NCBI RefSeq assembly: GCF_004362395.1
Contig: NZ_SNWE01000019.1
Location: 1 to 64,000 of the forward strand
Length of the DNA stretch: 64,000 nt
Source: Salegentibacter sp. 24
GTDB taxonomy: Bacteria > Bacteroidota > Bacteroidia > Flavobacteriales > Flavobacteriaceae
Direction of reading: 5' to 3'
Part shown: positions 45,392-55,988 of the stretch, piece after piece
How the letters are laid out: each line of letters starts with the position of its first letter
Numbering within the stretch: the first letter of the stretch is position 1
Program-made: the position numbers and the translations under genes
Notes under the pieces: generated by a model
The model's database searches: none
Told to the model about the DNA's origin: nothing
The model's input: only the letters and a program-made list of their open reading frames with translations

Positions 45392-47422
45392 TTAATCTAC
45401 ATTATCGTGTAGAAAGGAATTGTTTCTTCTAAAATGAAGTTCATCATTGTCATCTTTCCCTAAGGTAGTTCGGGATAATTTCCCTGCTCCTTTTTCGCTT
45501 TTATCCAAATCTACGCCCTGCCTTTTATATGCAGGTTGCTTTTCAATCTCCTCAATTTGAGCAGCATTACTTCTAAACTTGTAATTAAATTCTTTCATTT
45601 TTGCTCTACGCTCTGCAGCGCGCTCTATTAAAACTTCAGAAATTGGATTGTTAAATGGATCTTCCTCCTGGCTATCTTCCTGCTTTTTTTCAGAATGATC
45701 AGGTTCTGGTTTTAGCGTTTTCTTTTCAAAAGCAATGGTTTCGTCCTTTGGTTCTTCTTTCTTCTTGGCCTGGGGTTTTGACCTATCCAGAGATTGTTCG
45801 AATTCCATATAATCGTCCAGGCTGTAACGTTTAACCCCCCTGGTAGAACTTTCGGTTACCGGAATGATCTCCACAGGTTCGTTTACTTCGATATCTTTAG
45901 ACTCATCTTCTTCAAGCTGATGTCTGACCTGCTGCTTTTGCTCCTGCCTGGGTTGTTGAGCTCTGGGCTGTTCCTGCTTAGGTTTTTCCGCTTGAGGTTC
46001 TTCTTTTTTTTCCTGATTTATAGGAAAATCAAAAGTGAACATTATTTGTTCGTCATCATCATTTTGAACCTCTTTAGGCTCATTTACTTCCATAGATCTT
46101 ATTTCTTCTGAAGTATCGTTGATAATGAAATCATCAGGATTGATTTCTTCAAAAGAAACTTCCATATCTCTGGCCGATTCAGGCGTTCTGTATAATTCGT
46201 CCTCCTTGACCTGAATATTTCCTACCTCATCGACTTCCTCGACGCTATCATCCAAAGTATGTACAATGGTATTGTCTGGTTCCTCTGATTTTGGTTCTTC
46301 TTCTTTGGGCTCTTCAACCTGCTGATTAATTTGTGGGTAAAACCCCGTTTTCTTGGGATTTAACTTTTGCTCTGCTTTTTGATCATCCTCCAGGGTGTGG
46401 ATAATCTTTTTGGTTTCGGTATTTACAATTTCGTTCTGTTGCTCAACGTTAAACCCCGTAGCGATGATAGTAACCGAGATCGCATCATCTAAAGCTTCGT
46501 CCTCACCAACACCCATAATAATATTGGCACTGTGCCCGGCCTCTGCCTGGATGTGGTCGTTGATCTCCCCTATTTCATCAATAGTGATTTCCTCGCCACC
46601 CGATACGATTAGCAGTAATACGTTTTGGGCGCCGGTAATCTTATTATCGTTCAATAAAGGAGAATCCAAAGCTTTGCTAATAGCATCCTGAGCCCTGCTG
46701 GCACCAGTCGCCTGTGCAGATCCCATAATTGCTGTTCCACTGTTGCTTAAGACTGTTTTGGCATCCCTAAGGTCAATATTTTGGGTATAGTGATGTGTAA
46801 TTACTTCCGCAATACCCCTGGAAGCGGTAGCCAAAACCTCATCGGCCTTAGAGAAACCGGCTTTAAAGCCCAGGTTCCCATAAACTTCACGAAGCTTATT
46901 ATTGTTGATTACAATCAGGGAATCAACGTGACTTCTTAGTTTTTCCACCCCAAGTTGAGCTTGCTCGTTCCTCATCTTCCCTTCAAACTGAAAAGGAATA
47001 GTCACGATTCCCACGGTAAGAATATCCATGTCCTTGGCCTGCTTGGCAATCACGGGAGCCGCTCCTGTACCGGTACCGCCACCCATACCTGCTGTGATAA
47101 ATACCATTTTGGTATTTACATCAAGCATTTGTTTAATTTCATCAAAACTTTCCACGGCGGCCTGCTCTCCAATAAGTGGGTTCGCTCCGGCTCCCAGACC
47201 TTCTGTTAGGCTTACCCCTAACTGTATTTTATTGGGAACAGGACTATTATCCAGGGCTTGTGCATCGGTATTGCAAACCACGAAATCTACTCCTTTTATC
47301 CCTAACTGGAACATGTGGTTTATAGCATTGCTGCCTCCTCCACCTACACCAATAACTTTGATGACGTTCGATTGATTCTTTGGTAAATCGAATGCAATGT
47401 TGTCGAATTCTGTACTGCTCAT
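45392..47422 (-). CDS. ftsZ: Cell division protein FtsZ, with long C-terminal tail
   Basis: A 676-residue tubulin-like GTPase that forms the division ring. The GTPase core is at about 20-335, with the tubulin signature GGGTGTG at 114-120 and the switch region after it. The remaining ~340 residues are low-complexity, rich in Glu, Lys, Pro and Gln, with a basic region near 590-650. The final peptide, NNSFLHDNVD, is the sort of C-terminal tip that binds FtsA and other partners. FtsZ in most bacteria is about 380 residues; the long linker is common in flavobacteria. It is the last gene of the dcw operon, 26 bases after ftsA. Confidence 0.97.
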   Translation of the reverse strand: MSSTEFDNIAFDLPKNQSNVIKVIGVGGGGSNAINHMFQLGIKGVDFVVCNTDAQALDNSPVPNKIQLGVSLTEGLGAGANPLIGEQAAVESFDEIKQMLDVNTKMVFITAGMGGGTGTGAAPVIAKQAKDMDILTVGIVTIPFQFEGKMRNEQAQLGVEKLRSHVDSLIVINNNKLREVYGNLGFKAGFSKADEVLATASRGIAEVITHHYTQNIDLRDAKTVLSNSGTAIMGSAQATGASRAQDAISKALDSPLLNDNKITGAQNVLLLIVSGGEEITIDEIGEINDHIQAEAGHSANIIMGVGEDEALDDAISVTIIATGFNVEQQNEIVNTETKKIIHTLEDDQKAEQKLNPKKTGFYPQINQQVEEPKEEEPKSEEPDNTIVHTLDDSVEEVDEVGNIQVKEDELYRTPESARDMEVSFEEINPDDFIINDTSEEIRSMEVNEPKEVQNDDDEQIMFTFDFPINQEKKEEPQAEKPKQEQPRAQQPRQEQKQQVRHQLEEDESKDIEVNEPVEIIPVTESSTRGVKRYSLDDYMEFEQSLDRSKPQAKKKEEPKDETIAFEKKTLKPEPDHSEKKQEDSQEEDPFNNPISEVLIERAAERRAKMKEFNYKFRSNAAQIEEIEKQPAYKRQGVDLDKSEKGAGKLSRTTLGKDDNDELHFRRNNSFLHDNVD

Positions 47423-47448
47423 AAATTCTGTTTTACTGGTTCTCTCTT

Positions 47449-48816
47449 TTACTCTGCGTTATCTAAAAAATCTTTAAACTTCTCAGCCCATTTATCAAAA
47501 ATGCTCTTTTTAGGCTGTCGTTTGGGAGCTTCGGAATCCTGTTCAAATTCATCACCTTCCGGTGGGTTTTGTTCAAAATCTTTTTGCAATTCCGCCTCTT
47601 CCTTTTCTCTTTCTTCTTTGCTTTTCAGCACTACTTCCTCCTGAAATTTCTTTTCTCCGTGCTCCAGGCTATTCATAACCAAACCTACTGCGGTTGCATA
47701 AACCGGACTGGTTGTTTCGCTATCATTATTCCCTGCCAGGTGTTCGTTTGGATACCCAATTCTGGTATCCATTCCGGTGATATATTCCGCGAGTTGCTTC
47801 AAATGCTTCAACTGCGCACCGCCTCCGGTTAAAACCATTCCGGCAATTAATTTTTTCTTTTGTTCTTCGTGTCCGTAGTTTTTAATTTCCAGGTACACCT
47901 GTTCAATAATTTCTACAACCCGGGCATGAATGATTTTTGAAAGGTTCTTCAAGGTGATCTCCTTAGGTTCCCTTCCTCTTAGGCCGGGGATCGAAACAAT
48001 CTCGTTGTCCTTATTTTCCCCCGGCCAGGCAGAACCGAATTTAATTTTCAGCAGTTCGGCCTGTTTCTCTATTATGGAACATCCTTCTTTAATGTCCTCG
48101 GTAATCACATTTCCTCCAAAAGGAATGACCGCGGTATGTCTGATAATCCCATCTTTAAAAATTGCCAGGTCTGTAGTTCCCCCTCCAATATCTATAAGGG
48201 CTACTCCGGCTTCCTTTTCTTCCTGGCTAAGTACCGCATTTGCCGAAGCCAATGGTTCCAAAGTCACTGCGGAAAGTTCCAACCCGGCGCTCTTGACACA
48301 TCGACCAATATTTCTAATGGAAGAAACCTGGCCAACTACTACGTGGAAGTTGGCTTCGAGTCTTCCGCCATACATCCCGATAGGTTCCTTTATTTCCGCC
48401 TGCCCGTCTACCTTAAATTCCTGTGGCAATACGTGAATAATTTCCTCGCCCGGTAACATCACTAGTTTGTGAACCTGGTTGCAAAGGCTATGAATATCAT
48501 CGGCATCAATAACCTCCTCGGGGTTTGTCCTGGTAATGTAATCACTGTGTTGCAGGCTTCTTATATGCTGGCCGGCAATACCAACCACTACATCACGTAT
48601 TTTTAATCCAGAATCTGCTTCTGCTTCCTGAATAGCCTGTTGTATGGATTGAATAGTTTGGGTAATATTATTTACCACCCCACGGTGAACACCAAGGCTT
48701 TTGGATTTTCCAATACCTACGATCTCCACCTTTCCATATTCATTCTTACGTCCGATCATGGCCACAATTTTTGTGGTTCCAATATCTAATCCTACGGCTA
48801 TGTCGCTGTGTTCCAT
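47449..48816 (-). CDS. ftsA: Cell division protein FtsA
   Basis: A 455-residue actin-like ATPase that ties FtsZ to the membrane. The phosphate-binding motif GLDIGTTK is at 9-16, and IDIGGGTTDLAIF forms the second ATP motif. The 1C subdomain lies between about 90 and 170. The C terminus after about 395 is an acidic, Glu-rich extension that ends with KKSIFDKWAEKFKDFLDNAE, a short amphipathic helix suited to membrane attachment. It starts 3 bases after the ftsQ stop and precedes ftsZ, the classical ftsQ-ftsA-ftsZ order. Confidence 0.96.
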   Translation of the reverse strand: MEHSDIAVGLDIGTTKIVAMIGRKNEYGKVEIVGIGKSKSLGVHRGVVNNITQTIQSIQQAIQEAEADSGLKIRDVVVGIAGQHIRSLQHSDYITRTNPEEVIDADDIHSLCNQVHKLVMLPGEEIIHVLPQEFKVDGQAEIKEPIGMYGGRLEANFHVVVGQVSSIRNIGRCVKSAGLELSAVTLEPLASANAVLSQEEKEAGVALIDIGGGTTDLAIFKDGIIRHTAVIPFGGNVITEDIKEGCSIIEKQAELLKIKFGSAWPGENKDNEIVSIPGLRGREPKEITLKNLSKIIHARVVEIIEQVYLEIKNYGHEEQKKKLIAGMVLTGGGAQLKHLKQLAEYITGMDTRIGYPNEHLAGNNDSETTSPVYATAVGLVMNSLEHGEKKFQEEVVLKSKEEREKEEAELQKDFEQNPPEGDEFEQDSEAPKRQPKKSIFDKWAEKFKDFLDNAE

Positions 48817-48819
48817 AAT

Positions 48820-49536
48820 TTACTTTTTAGTGCAAACAACCTGATCTCCAAATTGTAAATTCACTTTTTTGTAGGTCCCTAATTTTTTATCTTGTAAAGC
48901 TTTTTTATAAAATGCTTTAAAATTATTGAACTTCAATGCTATGTTCTGGGCTTTGCCGAAATACACAGAAAAGTTTAGTTTTCTCATTTCCAATTCAAAT
49001 TTATCGCCAGGCAAACGTTTAACGCCGGTTATATGCCTGGTCAGGAATCGATCCTTCTGAATATAATCTACCAGCGAATAGGCGGTATCCACATTGCTGG
49101 AATCTACTCCGACAATTAAAGGTACCCGAGCGGAATAATACGGGGAAAGTGGCATTACACGACCATTCCTGTCCAAATAAAAGGAAGAATTTCCCACTAT
49201 CCTGCCAATGGGTTTACGCTGATTTATTTTAGTTTGGAGCTTGCCATCCAGACTTAAAAAAACTTCAGCATTTTCTATCATATCATGATCGTTCAACAGG
49301 TTCTCTACCCTATTCAAATCTAAAATTTCTTTATCTATACCCGAGGTGGTCACTCCATTTTGTATCAACAAGTTATTAACCGCTTCCTCAGTAACATAGA
49401 GATTCTCACCAACTATAAATTCCACCTTTACTTCATTAACTTTTCGAGCCTCATTGCGCTTTTTTGCAAACCCGAATAAAAAGCCCACCATAATGAGTAA
49501 TAAAGGCAATTTTATGTAATTCAATTTAAGCTTCAT
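48820..49536 (-). CDS. ftsQ: Cell division protein FtsQ/DivIB
   Basis: A 238-residue bitopic membrane protein of the divisome. It has one N-terminal membrane helix at about 9-25 and a periplasmic POTRA-like domain (about 35-100) followed by the FtsQ beta domain. The sequence is weakly conserved, so placement rests on length, topology and its position between murC and ftsA. The start overlaps the murC end by 11 bases, which indicates coupled translation. Confidence 0.88.
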   Translation of the reverse strand: MKLKLNYIKLPLLLIMVGFLFGFAKKRNEARKVNEVKVEFIVGENLYVTEEAVNNLLIQNGVTTSGIDKEILDLNRVENLLNDHDMIENAEVFLSLDGKLQTKINQRKPIGRIVGNSSFYLDRNGRVMPLSPYYSARVPLIVGVDSSNVDTAYSLVDYIQKDRFLTRHITGVKRLPGDKFELEMRKLNFSVYFGKAQNIALKFNNFKAFYKKALQDKKLGTYKKVNLQFGDQVVCTKK

Positions 49537-50881
49537 CCTGCAGCGCGTTTTTTATAGATTCTACTTCTTCTCCTATACTACCGGCCCCCATAAGCACCAC
49601 CACTTCAGGATTTGATCTTTTAATCTCCTCGATAATATTTTCTATTTGAATTAATTTCTTTGGGCTACTAGGGACTTTATCCAAAAGCCAACTGGAAGTA
49701 ACGCCTTCCATCGGTAATTCCCGTGCCGGATAAATATCCAATAATAACAGCTCATCAAACAAAGCAAGGCTTTGTCCGAAATCATCAGCAAAGTCTCTGG
49801 TTCTGCTAAACAAATGTGGCTGAAAAACGGCCAGTACTTTCTTACCCGGGTGCATTTCCCGAATCGCCTGGTTCACTGCGGCAATCTCTGCCGGATGATG
49901 GGCATAATCGTCTATAAGCACGAGCTTTTCAGATCTTATTTTATATGAAAATCTTCGTTTAACACCCTTAAAACTATATAACGCCCTGGCCAGCTTGGGG
50001 ATTGGGGATCCATATTGGATAGCCATCGCCAGGGCGGTTATAGCATTTAGCAAATTGTGTTTGCCGGGTAGATTAAACTTTAAATTTTCTATAACTCCCG
50101 CGGGGGTTATAAGATCAAAATGATAGCTACCATTTTCAATCTTTATATTTCGAGCCGAATAATCAGCTTGATCTTCTATTCCAAGGGTGATTCCCTCCAG
50201 GGCTAATCCATTTTTCACGAATAAAGTTCCATTTTCTGGTACCAGCCGGGCAAATTGCCTGAAGGTATGTTCCAACTCTTCCTTTTTACCATATATATCC
50301 AAATGGTCAGTATCCATCGAGGTGATCGCAGCAATATTTGGGGAAAGATGAAGAAAAGACCTATCAAATTCGTCAGCTTCAACTACAATGACCTCATCAC
50401 CTTCCAGGATTAAATTGCTTTGGATATCTTCACTGATCCCCCCTAAAAATCCGGTAACTTTTGCGCCGGTTTCTTTAAGTAAATGGCCTAAAATTGCCGT
50501 GGTGGTGGTCTTGCCGTGAGTCCCTGCCACGGCCAGGGTGAATTTCCCCTTAGAGATCAACCCAAGTACTGCAGCTCTTTTCTTTAGCTCAAATTCTTGG
50601 GCTTTGAAATAAGCCAGTTGCTGGTGCTCCCCTGGGACTGCCGGAGTATAAACGACCAGTGTATGCTCCTTATCGGTAAATTTTGAAGGAACCGAGTTCA
50701 TTTGCTCATCATAAACCACAACAATATCTTCGGCTTCCAGTGTCCTGGTAAGCGAAGTTGAAGTCTTATCGTAACCGGCCACATTTTTTCCCTGAAATTT
50801 AAAATAACGTGCCAGGGCACTCATTCCAATACCGCCAATGCCGATAAAATAAATGTTTTCTATATGGTTTAAATCCTGCAT
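49526..50881 (-). CDS. murC: UDP-N-acetylmuramate--L-alanine ligase
   Basis: A 451-residue Mur ligase that adds L-Ala to UDP-MurNAc. The N-terminal GIGGIGM (14-20) binds the UDP part and the ATP loop GTHGKTTT is at 120-127. LIDDYAHHP and the EADEFDRSF segment are also typical for MurC. Length is normal. It lies 38 bases after murG and overlaps ftsQ by 11 bases. Confidence 0.97.
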   Translation of the reverse strand: MQDLNHIENIYFIGIGGIGMSALARYFKFQGKNVAGYDKTSTSLTRTLEAEDIVVVYDEQMNSVPSKFTDKEHTLVVYTPAVPGEHQQLAYFKAQEFELKKRAAVLGLISKGKFTLAVAGTHGKTTTTAILGHLLKETGAKVTGFLGGISEDIQSNLILEGDEVIVVEADEFDRSFLHLSPNIAAITSMDTDHLDIYGKKEELEHTFRQFARLVPENGTLFVKNGLALEGITLGIEDQADYSARNIKIENGSYHFDLITPAGVIENLKFNLPGKHNLLNAITALAMAIQYGSPIPKLARALYSFKGVKRRFSYKIRSEKLVLIDDYAHHPAEIAAVNQAIREMHPGKKVLAVFQPHLFSRTRDFADDFGQSLALFDELLLLDIYPARELPMEGVTSSWLLDKVPSSPKKLIQIENIIEEIKRSNPEVVVLMGAGSIGEEVESIKNALQDEA

Positions 50882-50919
50882 GTTATTTTCTGCTTCTGAA
50901 TTTATTTTCAGAATAAATT

Positions 50920-52011
50920 TTATTTAATCAATTTCTCTACTTCGTCCACAATCCTGGATGTTGCATTTGGCAAAGCAAGTTTTTTAATATTTTCCCCTAG
51001 CTGTTTCTGTCTATGCTCAGAGGCCATTAAAGCGAAAAATTCGGTTTCAAATTTTTCTTCCAGCTCATTTTCTTTCAACATCATCGCCGCATTTCTCCTT
51101 ACTACTGCCATCGCATTTTTGGCCTGGTGGTCTTCTGCTACATTTGGCGAAGGCACAAAAAGTACCGGTTTCCCTACAATACTTAATTCAGAAACCGTAC
51201 CGGCACCTGCCCTGGATATAATCACATCGGCAGCGCCATAAGCCAGGTTCATTTCATTTAGAAATAAATGCGTTTGTACCAGGCCTGCATTGTATTTCTT
51301 ATATTCTTCGTAATACAACTTACCTGTTTGCCAGATAAGCTGAATATCTTCTTTTATAAATCTTTCCAAATTGGCTTCTACCAATTGATTAATTCTTCTG
51401 GCTCCAAGGCTTCCCCCCAAAACTAGCACCACCTTCTTGTCCTTTTCAAGGCCGAAGTGCGCCAGAGCTTTTGTTTTATTTGCATCAATTTTCAATAAAT
51501 CCTCTCGCACCGGGTTACCCGTAATCACCGTTCTTTCAGCAGGGAAAAATCGTTTGACTTCCTCGTAAGCGGCACAAATCTTATCGGCCTGCTTGGCCAG
51601 TAATTTGTTGGTAATTCCCGGAAAAGAATTCTGCTCCTGGATAAGGCTCGGAATTCCTTTAGAACTGGCCACTTTTAACAAAGCTCCGCTGGCAAAACCC
51701 CCGGTGCCAATAACCACATCAGGCTTGAATTCCCTGATTATTCTTCGGGATTTCGCCAAACTACTCAGTAGTTTAAAAGGAAACAAGAAATTACTCAGGC
51801 TTAACTTTCGCTGTATTCCGCTGATCCAAAGACCTTCTATTTTGTACCCTGCCTCTGGAACTTTCTCCATCTCCATCCTGTCACTGGCACCTACAAACAA
51901 TATTTTTGCTTCCGGATAACGCGCTTTTATCTCATTGGCAATAGCTATGGCCGGGTAAATATGCCCGCCGGTGCCACCTCCAGATAATATTACACGTAAA
52001 TCCTTTTTCAC
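50920..52011 (-). CDS. murG: UDP-GlcNAc--lipid I N-acetylglucosaminyltransferase
   Basis: A 363-residue peripheral membrane glycosyltransferase (GT28) that makes lipid II from lipid I. The motif [10 protein letters not shown] lies at 11-20. The C-terminal half has the donor-site segment [23 protein letters not shown]. The length agrees with MurG. Confidence 0.97.
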   Translation of the reverse strand: MKKDLRVILSGGGTGGHIYPAIAIANEIKARYPEAKILFVGASDRMEMEKVPEAGYKIEGLWISGIQRKLSLSNFLFPFKLLSSLAKSRRIIREFKPDVVIGTGGFASGALLKVASSKGIPSLIQEQNSFPGITNKLLAKQADKICAAYEEVKRFFPAERTVITGNPVREDLLKIDANKTKALAHFGLEKDKKVVLVLGGSLGARRINQLVEANLERFIKEDIQLIWQTGKLYYEEYKKYNAGLVQTHLFLNEMNLAYGAADVIISRAGAGTVSELSIVGKPVLFVPSPNVAEDHQAKNAMAVVRRNAAMMLKENELEEKFETEFFALMASEHRQKQLGENIKKLALPNATSRIVDEVEKLIK

Positions 52012-52071
52012 TGGTTCTAAATTTTAATCTTAATCTTTTATTCATCCCAGGGATATCACATATCCCTTCTT

Positions 52072-53280
52072 TTAAATCGCTTCACTTAATATATCCAAGG
52101 GGTTTTCGTTATCCAACTCCTTTTCAGCTTCTTCGCGCTCCTTCATTTCCTCACGTTTGGCACTTACGCTTAAAATAATTCCAAGTGCCGCACAGGTCAT
52201 CCAAATAGAGGTTCCCCCACTGCTTATCAAAGGCAAAGTTTGTCCGGTGACCGGAAACAACTCTACAGCTACACCCATATTGATCAAAGCCTGGAAGATT
52301 ATCGGTAAACCAACTCCCATAACCAGCAGTTTTCCGAAAACCGTATTGGCTTTAGTGGCCACGATTACGATTCTAAATAACAGTAATAAATACGCTGCCA
52401 TGACTCCAAAGGCTCCAATTAACCCCATTTCCTCAACAATAATCGCATAGATAAAATCCGATGAAGATTGCGGTAAGAAATTTCGCTGAACACTTTTACC
52501 AATTCCCGTTCCGGCAACACCCCCTGTGGCTATCGCAATTTTTGCCTTTTCAATCTGATAATCGGCCTCGGTATCTTCCTCATTGGAAAAACTCTCGATC
52601 CTACTTGCCCAGGTATCCACACGGTTGGGCAGAAGGCCTGGAAAGGCTTTGGCCGTTATGATAAACATCGTTAGCAAAAGCAATCCTGCAGCAACGATAA
52701 TTCCGAGGTATTTCACGGGATATCCCCCTAAAAACATCAGCACCAGCACCATAGAAAATATAATGGCCGTTGTGGAGAAATTGGCCGGCAAAATTAATAA
52801 TAATACTACTCCCACAGGCATCCAAAGCGGTAAAATTGACTCCTTAAATGTGAGGGTGTCATTGGTCTTTTTTGATAAGTAACGTGCTACATAAATCATC
52901 AGGACTACCGATGCCAGGGTAGATGACTGAAACGAAACCCCTAAGCCGGGAATCTGAATCCATCTACTGGCATAGGCACCGTCAATCATAGTGCCCTGGG
53001 CAACGGTATAAATTAACAATACGATGATAACCGGTAGAAATAAAATGGATAATCCCCTGAAATAGTGGTAGGGAATTTTATGGACAGCAAAGAGCAAACA
53101 AAAACCTAAAAGCAGATGGAAGAAATGCACCACCAAATACTGGAAGGTACTACCATCTCCATATAAATACGCAAGGTTACTACTGGCGCTATAGACTGGC
53201 AAAAATGAAAATATTGCCAACAACGCTGCCGTAGCCCAGATAACCTTATCGCCTTTAAGATTTGAAAAAATGCTGCTCAT
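52072..53280 (-). CDS. ftsW: SEDS-family septal peptidoglycan glycosyltransferase FtsW
   Basis: A 402-residue protein with about ten membrane helices, the SEDS polymerase that works with the FtsI transpeptidase at the septum. Conserved segments include ASRWI near residue 104, the loop with KVDTW-like NRVDTW, GGVAGTGIGKSVQRNFLPQSSSDFI and LPLISSGGTS. The C-terminal tail is charged and cytoplasmic. Its place between murD and murG is the usual one for FtsW rather than RodA. Confidence 0.95.
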   Translation of the reverse strand: MSSIFSNLKGDKVIWATAALLAIFSFLPVYSASSNLAYLYGDGSTFQYLVVHFFHLLLGFCLLFAVHKIPYHYFRGLSILFLPVIIVLLIYTVAQGTMIDGAYASRWIQIPGLGVSFQSSTLASVVLMIYVARYLSKKTNDTLTFKESILPLWMPVGVVLLLILPANFSTTAIIFSMVLVLMFLGGYPVKYLGIIVAAGLLLLTMFIITAKAFPGLLPNRVDTWASRIESFSNEEDTEADYQIEKAKIAIATGGVAGTGIGKSVQRNFLPQSSSDFIYAIIVEEMGLIGAFGVMAAYLLLLFRIVIVATKANTVFGKLLVMGVGLPIIFQALINMGVAVELFPVTGQTLPLISSGGTSIWMTCAALGIILSVSAKREEMKEREEAEKELDNENPLDILSEAI

Positions 53281-53336
53281 TTAATTATTAATAATATTTT
53301 CTGATTACTGGTATTTATAATCGCTAAGGCTCAATT

Positions 53337-54704
53337 TTAAAGATTTCGAATAGCATCTTTAAACTGGCGCCCCCTGTCTTCGTAATTTTCAAAAAGATCA
53401 AAACTCGCACAAGCCGGTGAAAGCAATACCGAGTCTCCTTTTTCCGCCAGGCTGTAGGCCATTCTTACCGCTTCCTTCATGGATTGTGTCTCTACAATAG
53501 TATCCACACAGTTCCCGAAGTTTTGTATCAACTTTTGGTTGTCTATTCCAAGGCAAATGATCACCTTTACTTTTTCGTTTACCAGTGGCAAAAGGTCGTC
53601 ATAGACATTTCCCTTATCCACACCTCCAACGATCCAAACGGTTTCGCTTTTCATACTCTCCAGGGCATAAAAAGTAGCGTTCACATTGGTCGCCTTAGAA
53701 TCGTTTATGTATTGGACATTATTGATCTTCAGCACCTTTTCCAGACGGTGTTCCACTCCCTGGAAACTCTCCATACTCTCCCGTATGGTTTCTTTTCTGA
53801 TTCGTAATAGCTGAGAAACAGTGGCCGCAGCCATAGCATTTTTAGTATTGTGCTTACCCTGCAAACCTAGTTTTGTTGTTGGCATCTTAAATCGGTTGTT
53901 TTTTATATTAACAATAATATTCTCGTTTTCTATATAAGCACCGTTCTCCACTTTTTGCGCCAGGGAAAACGGTAATCTTTGCGCTTTAACAGGATTTTTC
54001 TCAATCCATTTGGTGATGATTTCATCGTCCAAATCATAAATGAAAAAATCCTCTTCAGTTTGATTTTCCGCAATTCTGAACTTTGAAAAAACGTAATTCT
54101 CAAGCTTGTGTTCATACCGGTCCAAATGATCGGGTGTGATATTGGTCAACACCGAGATATCCGGCCTAAAATCCTTTATTCCATCCAACTGGAAACTGCT
54201 TAATTCCAGGACAAACCAGTCGGGCTTGGTTTGGGCGACTTGTTTTGCAAAACTATCTCCTACATTCCCGGCCATTCCTACTTTTATGCCCGCATTCTTT
54301 AAAATGTGGTACACAAATTTGGTAGTGGTGGTTTTCCCGTTGCTCCCCGTTATTCCGATAATTTTTGCTGAAGTAAAACCCCAGGCAAATTCTATTTCTG
54401 AAATAACCGGAATCCCCTTTTCCTGAAGTTGCTTTACAATAGCCACGGATTCTGGAATCCCCGGACTTTTCATCACCACATCAGCCTCTAAAATTTTAGC
54501 CTGCGTATGGGTTTCTTCTTCCCAATCGATTTGCAATTGCTGGAAAACCGATTTGTATTTGTCCTTTATTTTTCCTTTATCTGAAACAAAAACCTCAAAA
54601 CCTTCCTTTAGGCCCAAAATAGCAGCTCCTGCACCGCTTTCTCCGCCGCCAAGGATCACCAGTTTTCTACCGGAATTGTTGTTATTTTGAGCTTTAGTTT
54701 TCAA
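53337..54704 (-). CDS. murD: UDP-N-acetylmuramoylalanine--D-glutamate ligase
   Basis: A 455-residue Mur ligase that adds D-Glu to the stem peptide. The ATP loop GSNGKTTT is at 120-127, and LGGGESGAG near the N terminus binds UDP. The start is TTG at 54704. An in-frame stop lies 9 bases upstream, and no ATG occurs before the conserved LVILGGGESG, so TTG is the only reasonable start. The gene begins 6 bases after the mraY stop. Confidence 0.96.
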   Translation of the reverse strand: MKTKAQNNNNSGRKLVILGGGESGAGAAILGLKEGFEVFVSDKGKIKDKYKSVFQQLQIDWEEETHTQAKILEADVVMKSPGIPESVAIVKQLQEKGIPVISEIEFAWGFTSAKIIGITGSNGKTTTTKFVYHILKNAGIKVGMAGNVGDSFAKQVAQTKPDWFVLELSSFQLDGIKDFRPDISVLTNITPDHLDRYEHKLENYVFSKFRIAENQTEEDFFIYDLDDEIITKWIEKNPVKAQRLPFSLAQKVENGAYIENENIIVNIKNNRFKMPTTKLGLQGKHNTKNAMAAATVSQLLRIRKETIRESMESFQGVEHRLEKVLKINNVQYINDSKATNVNATFYALESMKSETVWIVGGVDKGNVYDDLLPLVNEKVKVIICLGIDNQKLIQNFGNCVDTIVETQSMKEAVRMAYSLAEKGDSVLLSPACASFDLFENYEDRGRQFKDAIRNL

Positions 54705-54710
54705 TATTTT

Positions 54711-55949
54711 TTATCTTATTTTCAGCGTTATTATAGTGACAATGGCCAGGAAAATTCCTATGATCCAGAAACGCACTACTATTTTACTTTCGTGGTAACC
54801 TCTTTTCTGATAATGATGGTGTAAGGGAGACATCAGAAAAATCCTTCGGCCCTCCCCATATTTCCGCTTGGTGATTTTAAACCAACTCACCTGTAAGACC
54901 ACCGATAGGTTCTCCATTAAAAAAATTCCACATAAAATAGGAATCAGTAATTCCTTTCGGGTAGCGATTGCGAGCACGGCGATAATTCCGCCAATAGTTA
55001 GACTTCCCGTATCCCCCATAAAAACCTGGGCGGGATAGGTATTATACCATAAGAATCCAACCAAAGCACCTGCAAAAGCCCCTATAAAAATCGTCATCTC
55101 CCCCGATCTTGGGATATACATAATATTGAGGTAGTCTGAAAAAATTATGTTCCCCGAAACCCAGGCAAAAATCCCCAGGGTAAGCACAATTATTGCCGAA
55201 GATCCTGCGGCAAGGCCATCTATTCCATCGGTTAAATTAGCTCCATTAGATACCGCGGTGACGATAAAAATCACTATTGGGATAAAAATAAGCCAGGCAT
55301 AATCTTTTAAGCCAGGGTTTATCCAGCTGATCAAAACCGAATAATCGAATTCATTATTCTTTACAAAGGGAATGGTAGTGGTCGTGCTTTTGGTCTCAGG
55401 CCCCATTTCCCTTATTTTTTGAAAACTATCTACCAGCTCTTGCTGCGCAGGGGCTGGTTCATTAGTTTCCTCCTTTACGGTAACTCCCGGATGAAAAAAC
55501 AAGGTCCCTCCTACAATAAGTCCCAGGCCCACCTGGCCTAAAACCTTAAATTTTCCTTTCAGGCCTTCTTTGTCCTTTTTAAAGGTTTTAATGTAATCGT
55601 CTATAAAACCAATAGCTCCCATCCATAGGGTAGTTACTATGAGCAATAGCACGTAAATATTTTCAAGTTTAGCGAAAAGCAAAACCGGAATTAAGGTGGC
55701 AAAAATGATGATGAGCCCTCCCATGGTCGGAGTTCCCGCTTTTTCACTTTGTCCTCTAAGGCCCAGGTCACGAACGCTTTCACCCACTTGTTGGCTTAGA
55801 AGGTAATTGATGATCCTTTTTCCGTAAATGGTGGAGATTGCAAGGGAAAGGATAATGGCCATAGCCGTTCTAAATGAGATATACTCAAATAACCGGGCCC
55901 CGGGCACCTGGTATTCTGCATCTAGATATTGAAATAAATAATATAGCAT
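54711..55949 (-). CDS. mraY: Phospho-MurNAc-pentapeptide transferase
   Basis: A 412-residue membrane enzyme that moves phospho-MurNAc-pentapeptide to undecaprenyl phosphate (lipid I). The active-site motifs are FIDDYIK (115-121), NLTDGIDGL (238-246) and MGDTGSL further on. An insertion at about 155-198 between membrane helices makes it longer than the E. coli enzyme (360); this insertion is frequent in Bacteroidetes. It lies between murE and murD. Confidence 0.97.
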   Translation of the reverse strand: MLYYLFQYLDAEYQVPGARLFEYISFRTAMAIILSLAISTIYGKRIINYLLSQQVGESVRDLGLRGQSEKAGTPTMGGLIIIFATLIPVLLFAKLENIYVLLLIVTTLWMGAIGFIDDYIKTFKKDKEGLKGKFKVLGQVGLGLIVGGTLFFHPGVTVKEETNEPAPAQQELVDSFQKIREMGPETKSTTTTIPFVKNNEFDYSVLISWINPGLKDYAWLIFIPIVIFIVTAVSNGANLTDGIDGLAAGSSAIIVLTLGIFAWVSGNIIFSDYLNIMYIPRSGEMTIFIGAFAGALVGFLWYNTYPAQVFMGDTGSLTIGGIIAVLAIATRKELLIPILCGIFLMENLSVVLQVSWFKITKRKYGEGRRIFLMSPLHHHYQKRGYHESKIVVRFWIIGIFLAIVTIITLKIR

Positions 55950-55988
55950 ATTCTCTTGTTGCTCTCCCTTTAGATGAAACTTTTTTGC

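Noticed and set aside
47930-48436. A 168-codon open frame on the plus strand
   Set aside because: It lies antisense inside ftsA, whose product is unmistakable; composition and content are those expected of a shadow frame.
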